64,000 nucleotides of DNA from Streptacidiphilus fuscans (GCF_015690355.1 NZ_JADPRT010000003.1:310001-374000); one strand, 5' to 3'. Shown: positions 46,701 through 54,654, counted from the stretch's first letter. Made by a program: numbers and translations. The notes: generated by a model from the letters alone, not told the origin.

Positions 46701-47917
46701 TCTCCCGGAAGGGTGCGAGGAACGGCGATCCGGTCGCCAACACGCAGTTCCTCCAGCGGAACCCACCCTCGGAAGGTTCGGAACGGATGGTTGCCGGTGG
46801 CCGTCGTCTCTCGGCCGAGCTGGGTGCGGAGCCGGAACACCGGCCTGATGCCGTTGGGGATGTAGTCGGACGGCGTGACCGTCTGGAAGCGCCCGTTCTC
46901 ACCAAGAGTGTGGATCTCGAGTCGCTCGCCCGCCCGCCCCCGTGCAACGAACTCGGCGATGCTGATCCGCTCGCCCGTCAGGGAGTTGACTACTTGACAT
47001 GCACCCGCCAAACATTTACCCATGGCGGGCCTCGCCGCGACCACGATCATCTGGCCCGGGTGGAGTCCATTGGTCAGCGAGTCGAGGTCGGCGAAGCCGG
47101 TCGGGACGCCCGACATCTGGCCGCTGCGGGAGCCGATGGACTCGATCTCGTCGAGGGCGCCCTCCATGATGTCGCCGAGGGGGGCGTAGTCCTCGTTCGT
47201 GCGCTGCTCGGTGACCGCGTAGATCTCCGACTGGGCGCGGTTGACGATCTCGTCGACGTCGCCCTCCGCCGCGTAGCCCATGCCGGCGATGCGGGTGCCG
47301 GCCTCGACCAGGCGGCGGAGGACCGCGCGCTCGTGGACGATCTCGGCGTAGTACTCGGCGTTGGCGGCCGTCGGGACGGAGTTGACCAGGGTGTGCAGGT
47401 AGGACGGGCCGCCGACGCGGGTGATCTCGCCGCGCTTGACCAGCTCGCTGGCGACCGTGATCGGGTCGGCCGGCTCGCCGCGGGCGTAGAGGTCGAGGAT
47501 GGCGCCGTGGATCAGCTCGTGGGCGGGGCGGTAGTAGTCGCCGGGCTTGAGGACCTCGACCACGTCGGCGATGGCGTCCTTGGAGAGCAGCATGCCGCCC
47601 AGAACGGACTGCTCGGCGGCGATGTCCTGCGGCGGGACGCGCTCGTAGGCGGCCTCGTCCGCGCTCCTGCCGGAGCCCGAGCCGGAACCAGCACCGGAAC
47701 CGAAGGACGAGCCGCTGTCACGGCCGCCCCGCCCGTCACGGTCGCGGTCGCCGCCGCCACCGCCTGGCCCGTCGTCCCGTCGGCGCGAGAACGGCAGCCG
47801 GTCGCCCGCACCGCCGGAGCCCTGCGCGGCGGTCCCGGAGGGGGACGGGGACCAGTCGTCGTCCGGCGGCGGAGGCACGTCGTCAAAGCCTCCGTCGTCG
47901 TACGGTGCCCCGCTCAT
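43748..47917 (-). CDS. dnaB: Replicative DNA helicase DnaB containing two inteins
   Basis: The 1389-residue precursor starts at ATG 47917 with GGGAGGGCGG upstream. The first ~90 residues are a Gly/Asp/Arg-rich tail, then the DnaB N-terminal domain (about 95-200; VPPQDIAAEQSVLGGMLLSK) and RecA-like motor. Intein 1 interrupts the Walker A loop after ARPAMGK, resuming at STLALDFARS. Intein 2 interrupts the segment SDLRESG/SIEQDADMVILLHRED. Spliced, the helicase would be 530 residues. It unwinds DNA as a hexameric ring at forks and is essential, so both inteins must excise for function. DnaA boxes lie about 100-370 bp upstream of the start. In the order here MATE and the rplI operon lie upstream, as in Streptomyces. 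Confidence 0.96.
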   Translation of the reverse strand: MSGAPYDDGGFDDVPPPPDDDWSPSPSGTAAQGSGGAGDRLPFSRRRDDGPGGGGGDRDRDGRGGRDSGSSFGSGAGSGSGSGRSADEAAYERVPPQDIAAEQSVLGGMLLSKDAIADVVEVLKPGDYYRPAHELIHGAILDLYARGEPADPITVASELVKRGEITRVGGPSYLHTLVNSVPTAANAEYYAEIVHERAVLRRLVEAGTRIAGMGYAAEGDVDEIVNRAQSEIYAVTEQRTNEDYAPLGDIMEGALDEIESIGSRSGQMSGVPTGFADLDSLTNGLHPGQMIVVAARPAMGKCLAGACQVVNSLTGERISIAEFVARGRAGERLEIHTLGENGRFQTVTPSDYIPNGIRPVFRLRTQLGRETTATGNHPFRTFRGWVPLEELRVGDRIAVPRTLPGEPSLELPSALIALTGYLLGDGSLCRATPELTACSETIRQDASAWARELLVRPVLSVDRPCSDADCPRSGVKDHVHPCRVNFTSAVPGANQLTLRLKAWGLMGTNSHTKFIPGDIFRLPEAQIALFLSRLYATDGWASVSEPGNQPQIGYCSVSERLARDVAHLLLRLGIVAKVVERTVAYQGERRPAFQVLIHDIDQIRTFAARVGIFSKERQVEEVLAACGERVGQPNLDLIPGEVWELIKAEKGDRSWAEISARTGRPRNHNWHVGQQLSRHRLLELAKALESQTLADIATSDVQWDRIESVTPAGEAEVFDLTVDGTHNFVADDIVVHNSTLALDFARSASIKHKIPSVFFSLEMGRNEIAMRLLSAEARVALHHMRTGAMTDEDWTRLARRMQDLNDSPLYIDDSPNLSMMEIRAKCRRLKQRNDLRLVVIDYLQLMQNGGSRRAESRQQEVSEMSRNLKLLAKELELPVIALSQLNRGPEQRTDKRPMVSDLRESGCVPASTRLLRADTGAEVTIGELLATGARDIPVWSVDERLCLVPRTLTHAFPSGTKEVFRVRLASGRVVEATANHPFLTYDGWKPLGELAVDTRVATPRKMPAPSSVVAWADAEVVMLAHLLGDGCVAPRQPIHYTSADPANLAAVEQAAAHFGITPRRVAQGTWSHVYLPSPHHLTHGRRNPIAAWLDRFGLYGKRAHEKFLPAEVFGLPDEQIRLFLRHLWATDGSVTVSNSGAVRVYYTTTSERLARDLQQLLLRVDVQARLRAVGNTKGRPGWTVDVSGVTDQRLFLHDVGVHGARGERVGAALYRLAAVAANTNLDTIPVQVWDRVREAMVERSVTTRAFQQQLGTAYCGSSLYKSAPSRQRLARVASILQDAELDLLATSDVAWDRIVEIESLGEQPVFDATVLGTHNFIADGVILHNSIEQDADMVILLHREDAYEKESPRAGEADLIVAKHRNGPTATITVAFQGHYSRFVDMAQS
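43931..45199 (-). other. Intein 2 in DnaB, with LAGLIDADG endonuclease domain
   Basis: The 423-residue intein occupies DnaB residues 907-1329. Block A begins Cys (CVPASTRLLRADTGAEV), block B has TANHPF (Thr71, His74), the DOD endonuclease motifs read MLAHLLGDG (near 117) and FLRHLWATDG, and block G ends VILHN before extein Ser. The catalytic residues for splicing (Cys1, block B His, penultimate His, final Asn, Ser+1) are all present, so it should splice. Confidence 0.93.
45707..47014 (-). other. Intein 1 in DnaB at the Walker A loop, with LAGLIDADG endonuclease domain
   Basis: The 436-residue intein occupies DnaB residues 302-737, directly after the P-loop Lys. Block A begins CLAGACQVVNSLTGERIS, block B has TATGNHPF, the DOD motifs read LTGYLLGDG (near 118) and FLSRLYATDG (near 229), and block G ends DDIVVHN before extein Ser. 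A CSDADC...HVHPC cluster (about 164-181) between the DOD motifs could hold zinc. All splicing residues are present. Confidence 0.93.
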
Positions 47918-48016
47918 CGGTGCCGCCCTCCCGTGCCCGACCCACCGTGGGCCGAGCCTCCGAACCTTGCTGTAGCGCTCCATTCAACGGCACCGGTCTG
48001 ACAATGGCCAAGACGG

Positions 48017-48288
48017 TTATCCACAGGGCATGTGGATGAAGGCGCATCAACTGTGGACAACTGCCCGGATCCTGTGCACGACGCGGGGGACAACCTGTGG
48101 ACAACGCTGCCGACATCTGTTGCCACCCGCACTGACCTGCGATGATTATCCCCGCCGCCCGTGCAGGAGAAAAACTTCACAACACGCCCGAAGATCATGA
48201 CAAACGGTGTACAGGTGGCTGCTCCACGCAGCGGAACCCTGCTCGCCGTAATGAGCAAAAGCACATTGAACCTATTACCTGTGGATGA
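48017..48288. promoter_or_regulatory. DnaA-box cluster upstream of dnaB
   Basis: Boxes: TTATCCACA (+) at 48017-48025; TCATCCACA (-) at 48031-48039; TTGTCCACA (-) at 48052-48060 and 48096-48104; TCATCCACA (-) at 48280-48288. Two match the streptomycete consensus exactly and one the general consensus. The 384-bp dnaB/MATE divergent region that holds them is noticeably AT-richer than flanking genes (for example AAAAACTTCACAACA around 48170). DnaA could regulate dnaB or be titrated here. Confidence 0.65.
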
Positions 48289-48301
48289 CTACGGTAGGAC
48301 C

Positions 48302-49609
48302 ATGCGACTGCGCCCCCACGACCGGGAGATCCTCACCCTCGCCGTCCCGGCCTTCGGCGCACTCATCGCCGAACCGCTCTTCCTGATGGCCGACTCCGCC
48401 ATCGTCGGCCACCTCGGCACGGCCCAGCTGGCCGGTCTCGGGGTCTCCGCGGCACTGCTGGCCACGCTGGTCAACGTCTTCGTCTTCCTCGCCTACGCCA
48501 CCACCTCGGCCGTGGCCCGGCGGATCGGCTCGGGTGACCGTCGGGCCGCCGTCCAGCAGGGCATCGACGGCATCTGGCTGGCGCTGTTGATCTCCGTCGT
48601 GGTGGTCGCCGCGGCCGTGCCGCTCGCCCGCCCGATCGTCGACCTGTTCGGCGCCTCCTCCAGCGCCGCGCCCTACGCCGTCGACTACCTGCGGGTCAGC
48701 AGCTTCGGCATCCCGGCCATGCTGATCGTGCTGGCCGCCACGGGCGTGCTGCGCGGCCTGCAGGACACCCGCACCCCGCTGGTCGTGGCCGTGGCCGGTT
48801 TCTCCGCCAACCTGCTGCTCAACCTGACCCTGGTCTACGGCGCGGGCCTGGGCATCCGGGGCTCGGCGCTCGGCACGGTCGTCGCCCAGTGGGGCATGGC
48901 CGCCGCCTACCTGACGGTGGTCCTGCGCGGCGCCCGCCGCACCGGCGCCAGCCTGACCCCGGACGTGTCCGGGATACGCGCCAGTGCCACCGCCGGAGTG
49001 CCGTTGCTGGTACGGACGTTGAGCCTGCGCGCGATCCTGCTGATCGCCACGGCGGTCGCCGCCCGGCTCGGCAACACCGCCATCGCCTCGCACCAGGTCG
49101 CCATGTCGCTGTGGAGCTTCCTGGCCTTCGCCCTGGACGCGATCGCCATCGCCGGGCAGGCCCTGATCGGCCGCTGCCTGGGCGCGGGCGACGTGGCGGG
49201 CGCGCGGGCGGCGACCCGGCGGATGGTGCAGTGGGGCGTCGGCACCGGCGCGGTGCTGGGCGCCCTGCTGATCGTCGCTCAGCCGCTCTACCTGCCGCTG
49301 TTCACCTCCGATCCGGGGGTGCAGCGGCAGTTGCTGCCGGTGCTCGTGGTGGCGGGGGTGATGCAGCCGGTCTGCGGCGTGGTGTTCGTGCTGGACGGCG
49401 TCCTGATGGGCGCGGGCGACGGCCCGTACCTGGCCTGGGCGATGCTGGCGACGCTGGCCCTGTACGCCCCGGTGGCGCTCGCTTTCGGCACGCGGGGGCT
49501 GGTCGGCCTCTGGGGCGCGATCGGCTTCGCCATGGTGGTCCGGATGGTCTCCATGGCCCTCCGCGCCCGCACCGGCGCCTGGCTGGTCACCGGAGCGGTC
49601 CGCGCCTGA
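48302..49609 (+). CDS. MATE-family multidrug/sodium antiporter-like transporter
   Basis: The 435-residue protein has twelve hydrophobic helices and MATE hallmarks: VPAFGALIAEPLFLMADSAI at the N-terminus, GVLRGLQDTRTPLV, NLLLNLTLVYG, and GQALIGRCLGAGD in the second half. MATE proteins export cationic compounds using Na+ or H+. ATG 48302 follows GGTAGGA; longer frames reach into the DnaA-box region and are unlikely. The same gene stands between rplI and dnaB in Streptomyces. A bidirectional terminator follows. Confidence 0.9.
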   Translation: MRLRPHDREILTLAVPAFGALIAEPLFLMADSAIVGHLGTAQLAGLGVSAALLATLVNVFVFLAYATTSAVARRIGSGDRRAAVQQGIDGIWLALLISVVVVAAAVPLARPIVDLFGASSSAAPYAVDYLRVSSFGIPAMLIVLAATGVLRGLQDTRTPLVVAVAGFSANLLLNLTLVYGAGLGIRGSALGTVVAQWGMAAAYLTVVLRGARRTGASLTPDVSGIRASATAGVPLLVRTLSLRAILLIATAVAARLGNTAIASHQVAMSLWSFLAFALDAIAIAGQALIGRCLGAGDVAGARAATRRMVQWGVGTGAVLGALLIVAQPLYLPLFTSDPGVQRQLLPVLVVAGVMQPVCGVVFVLDGVLMGAGDGPYLAWAMLATLALYAPVALAFGTRGLVGLWGAIGFAMVVRMVSMALRARTGAWLVTGAVRA

Positions 49610-49698
49610 CGCGCGGGGCCGCTGACGCAAGAGCGCTGACCACAAGAGCGCCGGTGCAGGAGCGTCGGTGCGAAGACGCTGACGCAGGAGCGCATGCA

Positions 49699-49732
49699 AA
49701 AGGGGCGCGGGGTGGAAACCCCGCGCCCCTTT
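49699..49732. terminator. Bidirectional terminator between MATE gene and rplI
   Basis: AAAGGGGCGCGGGGT at 49699-49713 pairs perfectly with ACCCCGCGCCCCTTT at 49718-49732. It ends in TTTC on + and TTTTGC on -, suiting both convergent genes. The 12-bp palindrome GCTCAATTGAGC follows at 49735-49746. Confidence 0.9.
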
Positions 49733-49751
49733 CAGCTCAATTGAGCAATCG

Positions 49752-50198
49752 TCAGGCGGCGACGACGTTGACGCTGATGGCAGCGGCAACCTCGGGGTGC
49801 AGCTTGACGGTGACCTGGTGGGCACCGGTGGTCTTGATCGGCGAGCCGATCTCGACGCGGCGCTTGTCGACCAGCGGGCCGTCGACGGCCTTGATGGCCT
49901 CGACGACGTCGCCCGGGGTCACCGAGCCGAACAGACGACCGGCGTCGCCCGCACGGACGGCCAGCTTGACGCTGAGCGCCTCCAGCTTGGCCTTGACCTC
50001 GTTGGCCTGCTCCAGAGTCTGGATCTCGTGGATCTTGCGGGCGCGACGGATCGCGTCCACGTCCTTCTGGCCACCCTTGGTCCAGCGGATGGCGAAGCCA
50101 CGCGGGACCAGGTAGTTGCGGGCGTACCCGTCCTTGACCTCGACGATGTCGCCGGCGTTGCCGAGACCCGAGACCTCGTTGGTGAGGATGATCTTCAT
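49752..50198 (-). CDS. rplI: Ribosomal protein bL9
   Basis: The 148-residue protein has the conserved N-terminal domain [20 protein letters not shown] followed by [16 protein letters not shown], the long connecting helix (about 40-75), and the C-terminal rRNA-binding domain ([17 protein letters not shown]). bL9 binds domain V of 23S rRNA near L1 and affects frame maintenance. It is the last gene of the rpsF-ssb-rpsR-rplI operon, 20 bp after rpsR. GAGGGTGACC precedes the ATG. Confidence 0.97.
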   Translation of the reverse strand: MKIILTNEVSGLGNAGDIVEVKDGYARNYLVPRGFAIRWTKGGQKDVDAIRRARKIHEIQTLEQANEVKAKLEALSVKLAVRAGDAGRLFGSVTPGDVVEAIKAVDGPLVDKRRVEIGSPIKTTGAHQVTVKLHPEVAAAISVNVVAA

Positions 50199-50217
50199 GA
50201 TTCGGTCACCCTCCTAT

Positions 50218-50454
50218 TCAGCGAGCGGTCGAGGTGTAGGGCAGCAGAGCGACCTCGCGGCTGTTCTTCACAGCCGTGGCCACGTCGCGCTGGTGCTGGG
50301 TGCAGTTGCCGGTGACCCGGCGGGCGCGGATCTTCCCACGGTCGGAGATGAACTTGCGAAGCAGGTTCGTGTCCTTGTAGTCGACGTAGGTGATCTTGTC
50401 CTTGCAGAAGACGCAAACCTTCTTCTTGGGCTTGCGCACGGGCGGCTTCGCCAT
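50218..50454 (-). CDS. rpsR: Ribosomal protein bS18 (cysteine-containing form)
   Basis: The 78-residue protein has [20 protein letters not shown] and [20 protein letters not shown]. The CxxC...CxxH set marks the zinc-binding-type S18; streptomycetes usually also encode a second copy lacking these cysteines. bS18 pairs with bS6 on the 30S platform. It lies between ssb and rplI in the same operon, 77 bp after ssb. Confidence 0.96.
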   Translation of the reverse strand: MAKPPVRKPKKKVCVFCKDKITYVDYKDTNLLRKFISDRGKIRARRVTGNCTQHQRDVATAVKNSREVALLPYTSTAR

Positions 50455-50530
50455 CGTGTACTCCAGTGTTCGTGATCAAGTCGTGGTGCAGCGCGCCCGA
50501 GCATCGGGGCGCTGCGGTACTGAGCGCTGC

Positions 50531-51124
50531 TTAGAAAGGAGGCTCGTCCGAGAAGCCGCCGCCGGCCGGGGCACCCCAGCCGCCGCCGCTGCCACCCTGC
50601 TGACCGCCGCCCGCCGGGGCGCTGGACGCCCAGGGGTCGTCGGCCGGGCCGGACTGCGGGGCGCCTCCGCCCCAGCTGCCGCCGCCCTGCTGGCCACCGC
50701 CGCCGCCGTAATTACCGCCCTGCTGACCGCCGAAGCCGCCACCGCCGCCGCCACCGGAGCGCTGGGCCCGGGTGACCTTCGCGGTGGCCGAGCGCAGGCT
50801 CGGACCGACCTCGTCGACCTCGACCTCGAAGACGGTCCGCTTCTCGCCTTCCTTGGTCTCGTACGAGCGCTGACGCAGACGGCCCTGCACAATGACGCGC
50901 ATGCCGCGCTGCAGCGACTCGGCCACGTTCTCCGCGGGCTGCCGCCAGACGTTGCACGTGAGGAAGAGGCTCTCGCCGTCCTTCCACTCGTTGGTCTGGC
51001 GGTCGAAGGTGCGGGGGGTCGACGCGATGCGGAACTTCGCGACGGCCGCACCCGACGGGGTGAACCGCAGCTCGGGGTCGTCGACAAGGTTGCCGACAAG
51101 GGTGATGACGGTCTCGCCTGCCAT
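50531..51124 (-). CDS. ssb: Single-stranded DNA-binding protein
   Basis: The 197-residue SSB begins [20 protein letters not shown] with the OB fold at about 1-112 ([40 protein letters not shown]), a Gly/Gln-rich linker (about 120-190) and the acidic tip SDEPPF that contacts replication partners. This is the essential SSB, as it lies with rpsF and rpsR. GAGAGG precedes the ATG. It is 113 bp downstream of rpsF. Confidence 0.97.
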   Translation of the reverse strand: MAGETVITLVGNLVDDPELRFTPSGAAVAKFRIASTPRTFDRQTNEWKDGESLFLTCNVWRQPAENVAESLQRGMRVIVQGRLRQRSYETKEGEKRTVFEVEVDEVGPSLRSATAKVTRAQRSGGGGGGGFGGQQGGNYGGGGGQQGGGSWGGGAPQSGPADDPWASSAPAGGGQQGGSGGGWGAPAGGGFSDEPPF

Positions 51125-51236
51125 GTTCGACCTCTCGGAGAGTCGTGGGGGGGGATTACGGGTGGTGCGGTGCTACCGGAACGTGCCTCCGGGGCCCTTC
51201 AGAAAGCAGGTGCGGGCCCGTGGAAAGCAGTGATGC

Positions 51237-51527
51237 TCAGTGGGTGTCCGGGCGCAGGACCTTGGTGCGCAGCACCTGCTCGCTCAGGTTGAGCTGACGG
51301 TCCAGCTCCTTGACGACAGCAGGCTCAGCCTTGATGTCGAGCACGGAGTAGATGCCCTCGGACTGCTTCTTGATCTCGTACGCCAGGCGACGGCGTCCCC
51401 AGGTGTCGACCTTCTCCACCGAGCCGCCGCCGGTGCGGACGACGTTGGCGAAGGACTCGATCAGCGGGGAGACAGCGCGCTCTTCGACCGAAGGGTCGAG
51501 GATCACCATGACTTCGTAGTGACGCAT
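51237..51527 (-). CDS. rpsF: Ribosomal protein bS6
   Basis: The 96-residue protein begins [20 protein letters not shown] and has the ferredoxin-like fold of bS6 ([33 protein letters not shown]). ATG 51527 has AGGAGGTGGG upstream. It heads the rpsF-ssb-rpsR-rplI operon. The 308-bp region upstream carries a hairpin and divergent promoters. Confidence 0.97.
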   Translation of the reverse strand: MRHYEVMVILDPSVEERAVSPLIESFANVVRTGGGSVEKVDTWGRRRLAYEIKKQSEGIYSVLDIKAEPAVVKELDRQLNLSEQVLRTKVLRPDTH

Positions 51528-51557
51528 TGTGGAACCCACCTCCTCTGGACTCATGCG

Positions 51558-51576
51558 GCCACGGTCTTTCCGTGGC
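51558..51576 (-). promoter_or_regulatory. Leader hairpin before rpsF
   Basis: GCCACGG at 51558-51564 and CCGTGGC at 51570-51576 form a 7-bp stem over TCTTT, about 31 nt upstream of the rpsF start. S6:S18 complexes autoregulate via rpsF leaders in several bacteria; whether this hairpin is such an element is unproven. The rest of the 51528-51835 gap holds promoters and no gene. Confidence 0.4.
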
Positions 51577-51835
51577 AGGAGGGTCTTCAATACACGTCGG
51601 CAACAGTAGTGGCCGCCACTGACAACGCCGTCCCGTGACGGCGACAAAAACTGTGCCAGGGATGACAATGCCCGATACGACCACACCGGTGCAGACGGTC
51701 CAGCCTACAGGCACCCGATCGGGGGCTTGAAATCCACCCCCGTATCGCCGCAATCTGTACACATCGGGTATGGACCGCACTACTGTGCGTAGTCAAACCG
51801 CTCCCGAGCATGACCTCCCGAAGGAGGCTGGTCCC

Positions 51836-52156
51836 ATGGCTCAGTCAACCGGCCAGCAGCAGCTCGCCCATCGGAACCCCCTGGCAACGCTGCTGAACAC
51901 CGACGGCAAAGCGCATCCCCTGGAGAACACCCTCACCGCGGTGACCGCGGTCCTGGGCATCATCGCCATCGCCACCTGCGCCTTCCGGAGCCTGCACGTG
52001 CTGGCGTCCTGGGCCGGTCTGATCGGTGTGATCACGGCAGGTGTCGCGCAGTACAAGTCCGCGACCACGGCGGAGCGGTTCATCATCGTGGTCTTCGGCG
52101 GCGCGGCGGCGGTCGGCCTCGGTATCGGCCTGGCCCATGGCGGCCTCGTTCCCTGA
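51836..52156 (+). CDS. Small membrane protein, unknown function
   Basis: The 106-residue protein has three hydrophobic segments (about residues 33-52, 54-72, 80-100) after a polar N-terminus (MAQSTGQQQLAHRNPLATLL). AAGGAGG precedes ATG 51836. It is divergent from the rpsF operon, the same place as a conserved membrane-protein gene in Streptomyces. Function unknown. Confidence 0.75.
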   Translation: MAQSTGQQQLAHRNPLATLLNTDGKAHPLENTLTAVTAVLGIIAIATCAFRSLHVLASWAGLIGVITAGVAQYKSATTAERFIIVVFGGAAAVGLGIGLAHGGLVP

Positions 52157-52319
52157 GGGCGGACGACCGGCGGTTACCCGCCGGTCACGGAAACCGCCCG
52201 AGCCGACGGCGGGGACGCCACCCGCACCACCCGTCGGCGCCATGTCGGCTCTATGGGGTGCTCCGGCTGGGCAGTAGGCTGCGCACTTGACGCGATCCAT
52301 GCCCGAGGAGCACCCCCAC

Positions 52320-53438
52320 ATGAGCCTGCGCCTGAGGACCATCAGCCGCGAGGAGCACCTGGCCTTCATCCGTAGCCTGCCCTCCGCGAGTCACATGCAG
52401 GTGCCCTCGTGGGCAGACGTCAAGGCGGAGTGGCGCAACGAGAGCATCGGCTGGTTCGACGACCGCGGTCAGATCGTCGGCGCGGGCCTGGTGCTCTACC
52501 GGCAGCTGCCCAAGGTCAAGCGGTACCTCGCCTACCTGCCCGAGGGCCCCGTCATCGACTGGTTCGACCCGAATCTCGAGGGCTGGCTGCGCCCGATGCT
52601 GGACCACCTGAAGGGCAAGGGCGCCTTCACGGTGAAGATGGGCCCGCCGGTGATCATCCGCCGCTGGCAGGCCGAGACCATCAAGAACGCCATCGCCGCG
52701 GGCGAGGCCAAGCGGCTGCGTGACGTCGAGGCGGACTGGTACGAGCCGCGCGCGATCGACACCGCGGACCGGCTGCGCCGGATGGGCTGGCAGCAGGGCG
52801 AGGACGGCGGGGCCGGCTTCGGCGACGTCCAGCCGCGCTACGTGTTCCAGGTGCCGCTGGCCAACCGCTCCCTGGACGACGTGCTCAAGGGCTTCAACCA
52901 GCTCTGGCGCCGCAACATCAAGAAGGCGGAGAAGTCCGGGGTCGAGATCGTCCAGGGCGGCTACGACGACCTGCCGGTCTTCCACCAGCTCTACCTGGAG
53001 ACCGCCGAGCGCGACCAGTTCATCCCGCGCCCGCTGTCCTACTTCCAGCGCCAGTGGACCGCGCTGGCCGCCGAGGACCCCAACCGGATGCGCCTCTACC
53101 TGGCGTACCACGACGGGGACGCGCTGGCCGGGACCACCATGATCACGGTCGGGCAGCACGTCTGGTACTCCTACGGCGCCTCCACCGTGCACAAGCGCGA
53201 GGTGCAGCCGAACAACGCGATCCAGTGGCGGATGATGCGCGACGCGTACGCGCTCGGTGCGACGGTCTACGATCTGCGCGGCATCAGCGACACGCTCGAC
53301 GAGTCGGACCACCTGTTCGGCCTGATCCGGTTCAAGGTGGGCACCGGCGGCCAGGCGGCGGAGTACCTGGGCGAGTGGGACTTCCCGCTCAACAAGCTGC
53401 TGCACAAGGCGCTCGACATGTACATGCAGCGTCGCTGA
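52320..53438 (+). CDS. FemX/FemAB-family aminoacyltransferase
   Basis: The 372-residue protein is a FemABX peptidyltransferase of the GNAT-like double fold (PSWADVKAEWRNESIGWF; LPEGPVIDWF; PRYVFQVPLANRSLDDVLKG; LAYHDGDALAGTTMI; STVHKREVQPNNAIQWRMM). The family transfers an amino acid from tRNA to the peptidoglycan stem; in streptomycetes FemX adds the first glycine to LL-diaminopimelate. ATG 52320 has GAGGAG 9 nt upstream. The racemase-like gene follows after 78 bp on the same strand, and both may belong to one wall-building operon. Confidence 0.9.
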   Translation: MSLRLRTISREEHLAFIRSLPSASHMQVPSWADVKAEWRNESIGWFDDRGQIVGAGLVLYRQLPKVKRYLAYLPEGPVIDWFDPNLEGWLRPMLDHLKGKGAFTVKMGPPVIIRRWQAETIKNAIAAGEAKRLRDVEADWYEPRAIDTADRLRRMGWQQGEDGGAGFGDVQPRYVFQVPLANRSLDDVLKGFNQLWRRNIKKAEKSGVEIVQGGYDDLPVFHQLYLETAERDQFIPRPLSYFQRQWTALAAEDPNRMRLYLAYHDGDALAGTTMITVGQHVWYSYGASTVHKREVQPNNAIQWRMMRDAYALGATVYDLRGISDTLDESDHLFGLIRFKVGTGGQAAEYLGEWDFPLNKLLHKALDMYMQRR

Positions 53439-53516
53439 CGCCCCGCACCCGCGGCAGCCGACGCCCACGCTCACCTCACGCTCGCTCGCTCGCAACGATC
53501 CCGGAAGGCCCCTCCC

Positions 53517-54551
53517 ATGGCGCTCAGTCTCTACGTGGACACCCCTCGCTGGCGTGACCACCAGCGCAAGGTGCTGGGGGCCTTCCCCGGCCTGGTTCCG
53601 GTCGCCAAGGGCAACGGCTACGGCTTCCGCAACACGCGTCTGGCGGAGGAGGCCGCCCGGCTGGGCGCCGACATGCTGGCCGTCGGCACCGCCTACGAGG
53701 CGGCCGAGCTCAAGGACATGTTCGGCCGCGACATCATCGTGCTGACCCCCTACCGGATCGGCGAGGACCCGGTCCCGCTGCCGCACCGGGTGATCCGCAC
53801 GGTCGGCACGGTCGAGGGCGTCCGCGCCCTGGTCGGCGGCCGGGTGATCGTGGAGTGCATGACCAGCATGCGCCGCCACGGCGTCGCGCCCGAGGACCTG
53901 GCCAAGCTCCGGATGGCAGTCGACGACGTGCGCCTCGAAGGCTTCGCGGTGCACCTGCCGATGGACCGCCCGGACGGCGTCGACCCGCTGGCCGAGACCG
54001 CGCGCTGGGTGGACCAGCTGCGCACCGCCGGGCTGCCGCTGCGAACCCTCTTCGTCAGCCACCTGAGCGCCTCGGAGATGGAGCAGCTCCAGGGCTGGTA
54101 CCCGGAGGTCCGGTTCCGGGCGCGGATCGGCACCCAGCTCTGGCTGGGCGACCACGAGGCGATCGACTCCCGCGGCACGGTCATGGACGTCCACCGCCTG
54201 GCCAAGGGCGAGCGCTTCGGCTACCGCCAGCACCGGGTCTCCGGCGACGGACACCTGCTGGTGGTCGCGGGCGGCACCGCGCACGGCGTGGGCCTGGAGG
54301 CCCCGAAGAACATGAGCGGCCTCACCCCGCGCGCCAAGAACCTGGCCCGCGCGGGCCTGGCCACCCTGGGCCGCAACACCTCGCCCTTCAGCTGGAACGG
54401 CGCCAAGCTCGCCTTCGCCGAGCCCCCGCACATGCAGGTCTCGCTGCTCTGGGTCCCGGGCGAGGTCGCCCCGCCCGCGGTGGGCGAGGAGCTGAAGGCC
54501 ACGCTGCGGCACACCACCACGCTCTTCGACCGGGTCGTCGACCGGCACTGA
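53517..54551 (+). CDS. Alanine racemase-like PLP barrel protein
   Basis: The 344-residue protein resembles the N-terminal PLP-binding barrel of alanine racemase. FPGLVPVAKGNGYGF holds the PLP Lys (near residue 31), and IGTQLWLGD plus the C-terminal beta part are family-like. It is probably not the cell's main Alr, as the classical Alr catalytic Tyr motif is not evident. Its location directly after the FemX gene suggests a role in wall-precursor amino acid supply. A conserved palindromic element follows its stop. Confidence 0.85.
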   Translation: MALSLYVDTPRWRDHQRKVLGAFPGLVPVAKGNGYGFRNTRLAEEAARLGADMLAVGTAYEAAELKDMFGRDIIVLTPYRIGEDPVPLPHRVIRTVGTVEGVRALVGGRVIVECMTSMRRHGVAPEDLAKLRMAVDDVRLEGFAVHLPMDRPDGVDPLAETARWVDQLRTAGLPLRTLFVSHLSASEMEQLQGWYPEVRFRARIGTQLWLGDHEAIDSRGTVMDVHRLAKGERFGYRQHRVSGDGHLLVVAGGTAHGVGLEAPKNMSGLTPRAKNLARAGLATLGRNTSPFSWNGAKLAFAEPPHMQVSLLWVPGEVAPPAVGEELKATLRHTTTLFDRVVDRH

Positions 54552-54553
54552 AC

Positions 54554-54629
54554 CAACGAAGACGAAAACGGACCAAGATCGACAACTGTCACACGCGTGA
54601 CATTTGGTGATCTTGGTCCGTTTTCGTTG
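54554..54629. repeat. Dispersed palindromic element, copy 2 (bidirectional terminator candidate)
   Basis: AAAACGGACCAAGATC at 54565-54580 pairs perfectly with GATCTTGGTCCGTTTT at 54609-54624, with CAACGAA...TTCGTTG outside and the CAACTGTCACACGCGTGACA core inside. It lies between two convergent genes. Confidence 0.9.
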
Positions 54630-54654
54630 TCGCGTCTCTCGGAGCCGCCAGAAG

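Noticed and set aside
44978..48001. About 1000-codon open frame on + opposite dnaB
   Set aside because: It is a shadow of dnaB, including its inteins; no recognisable protein.
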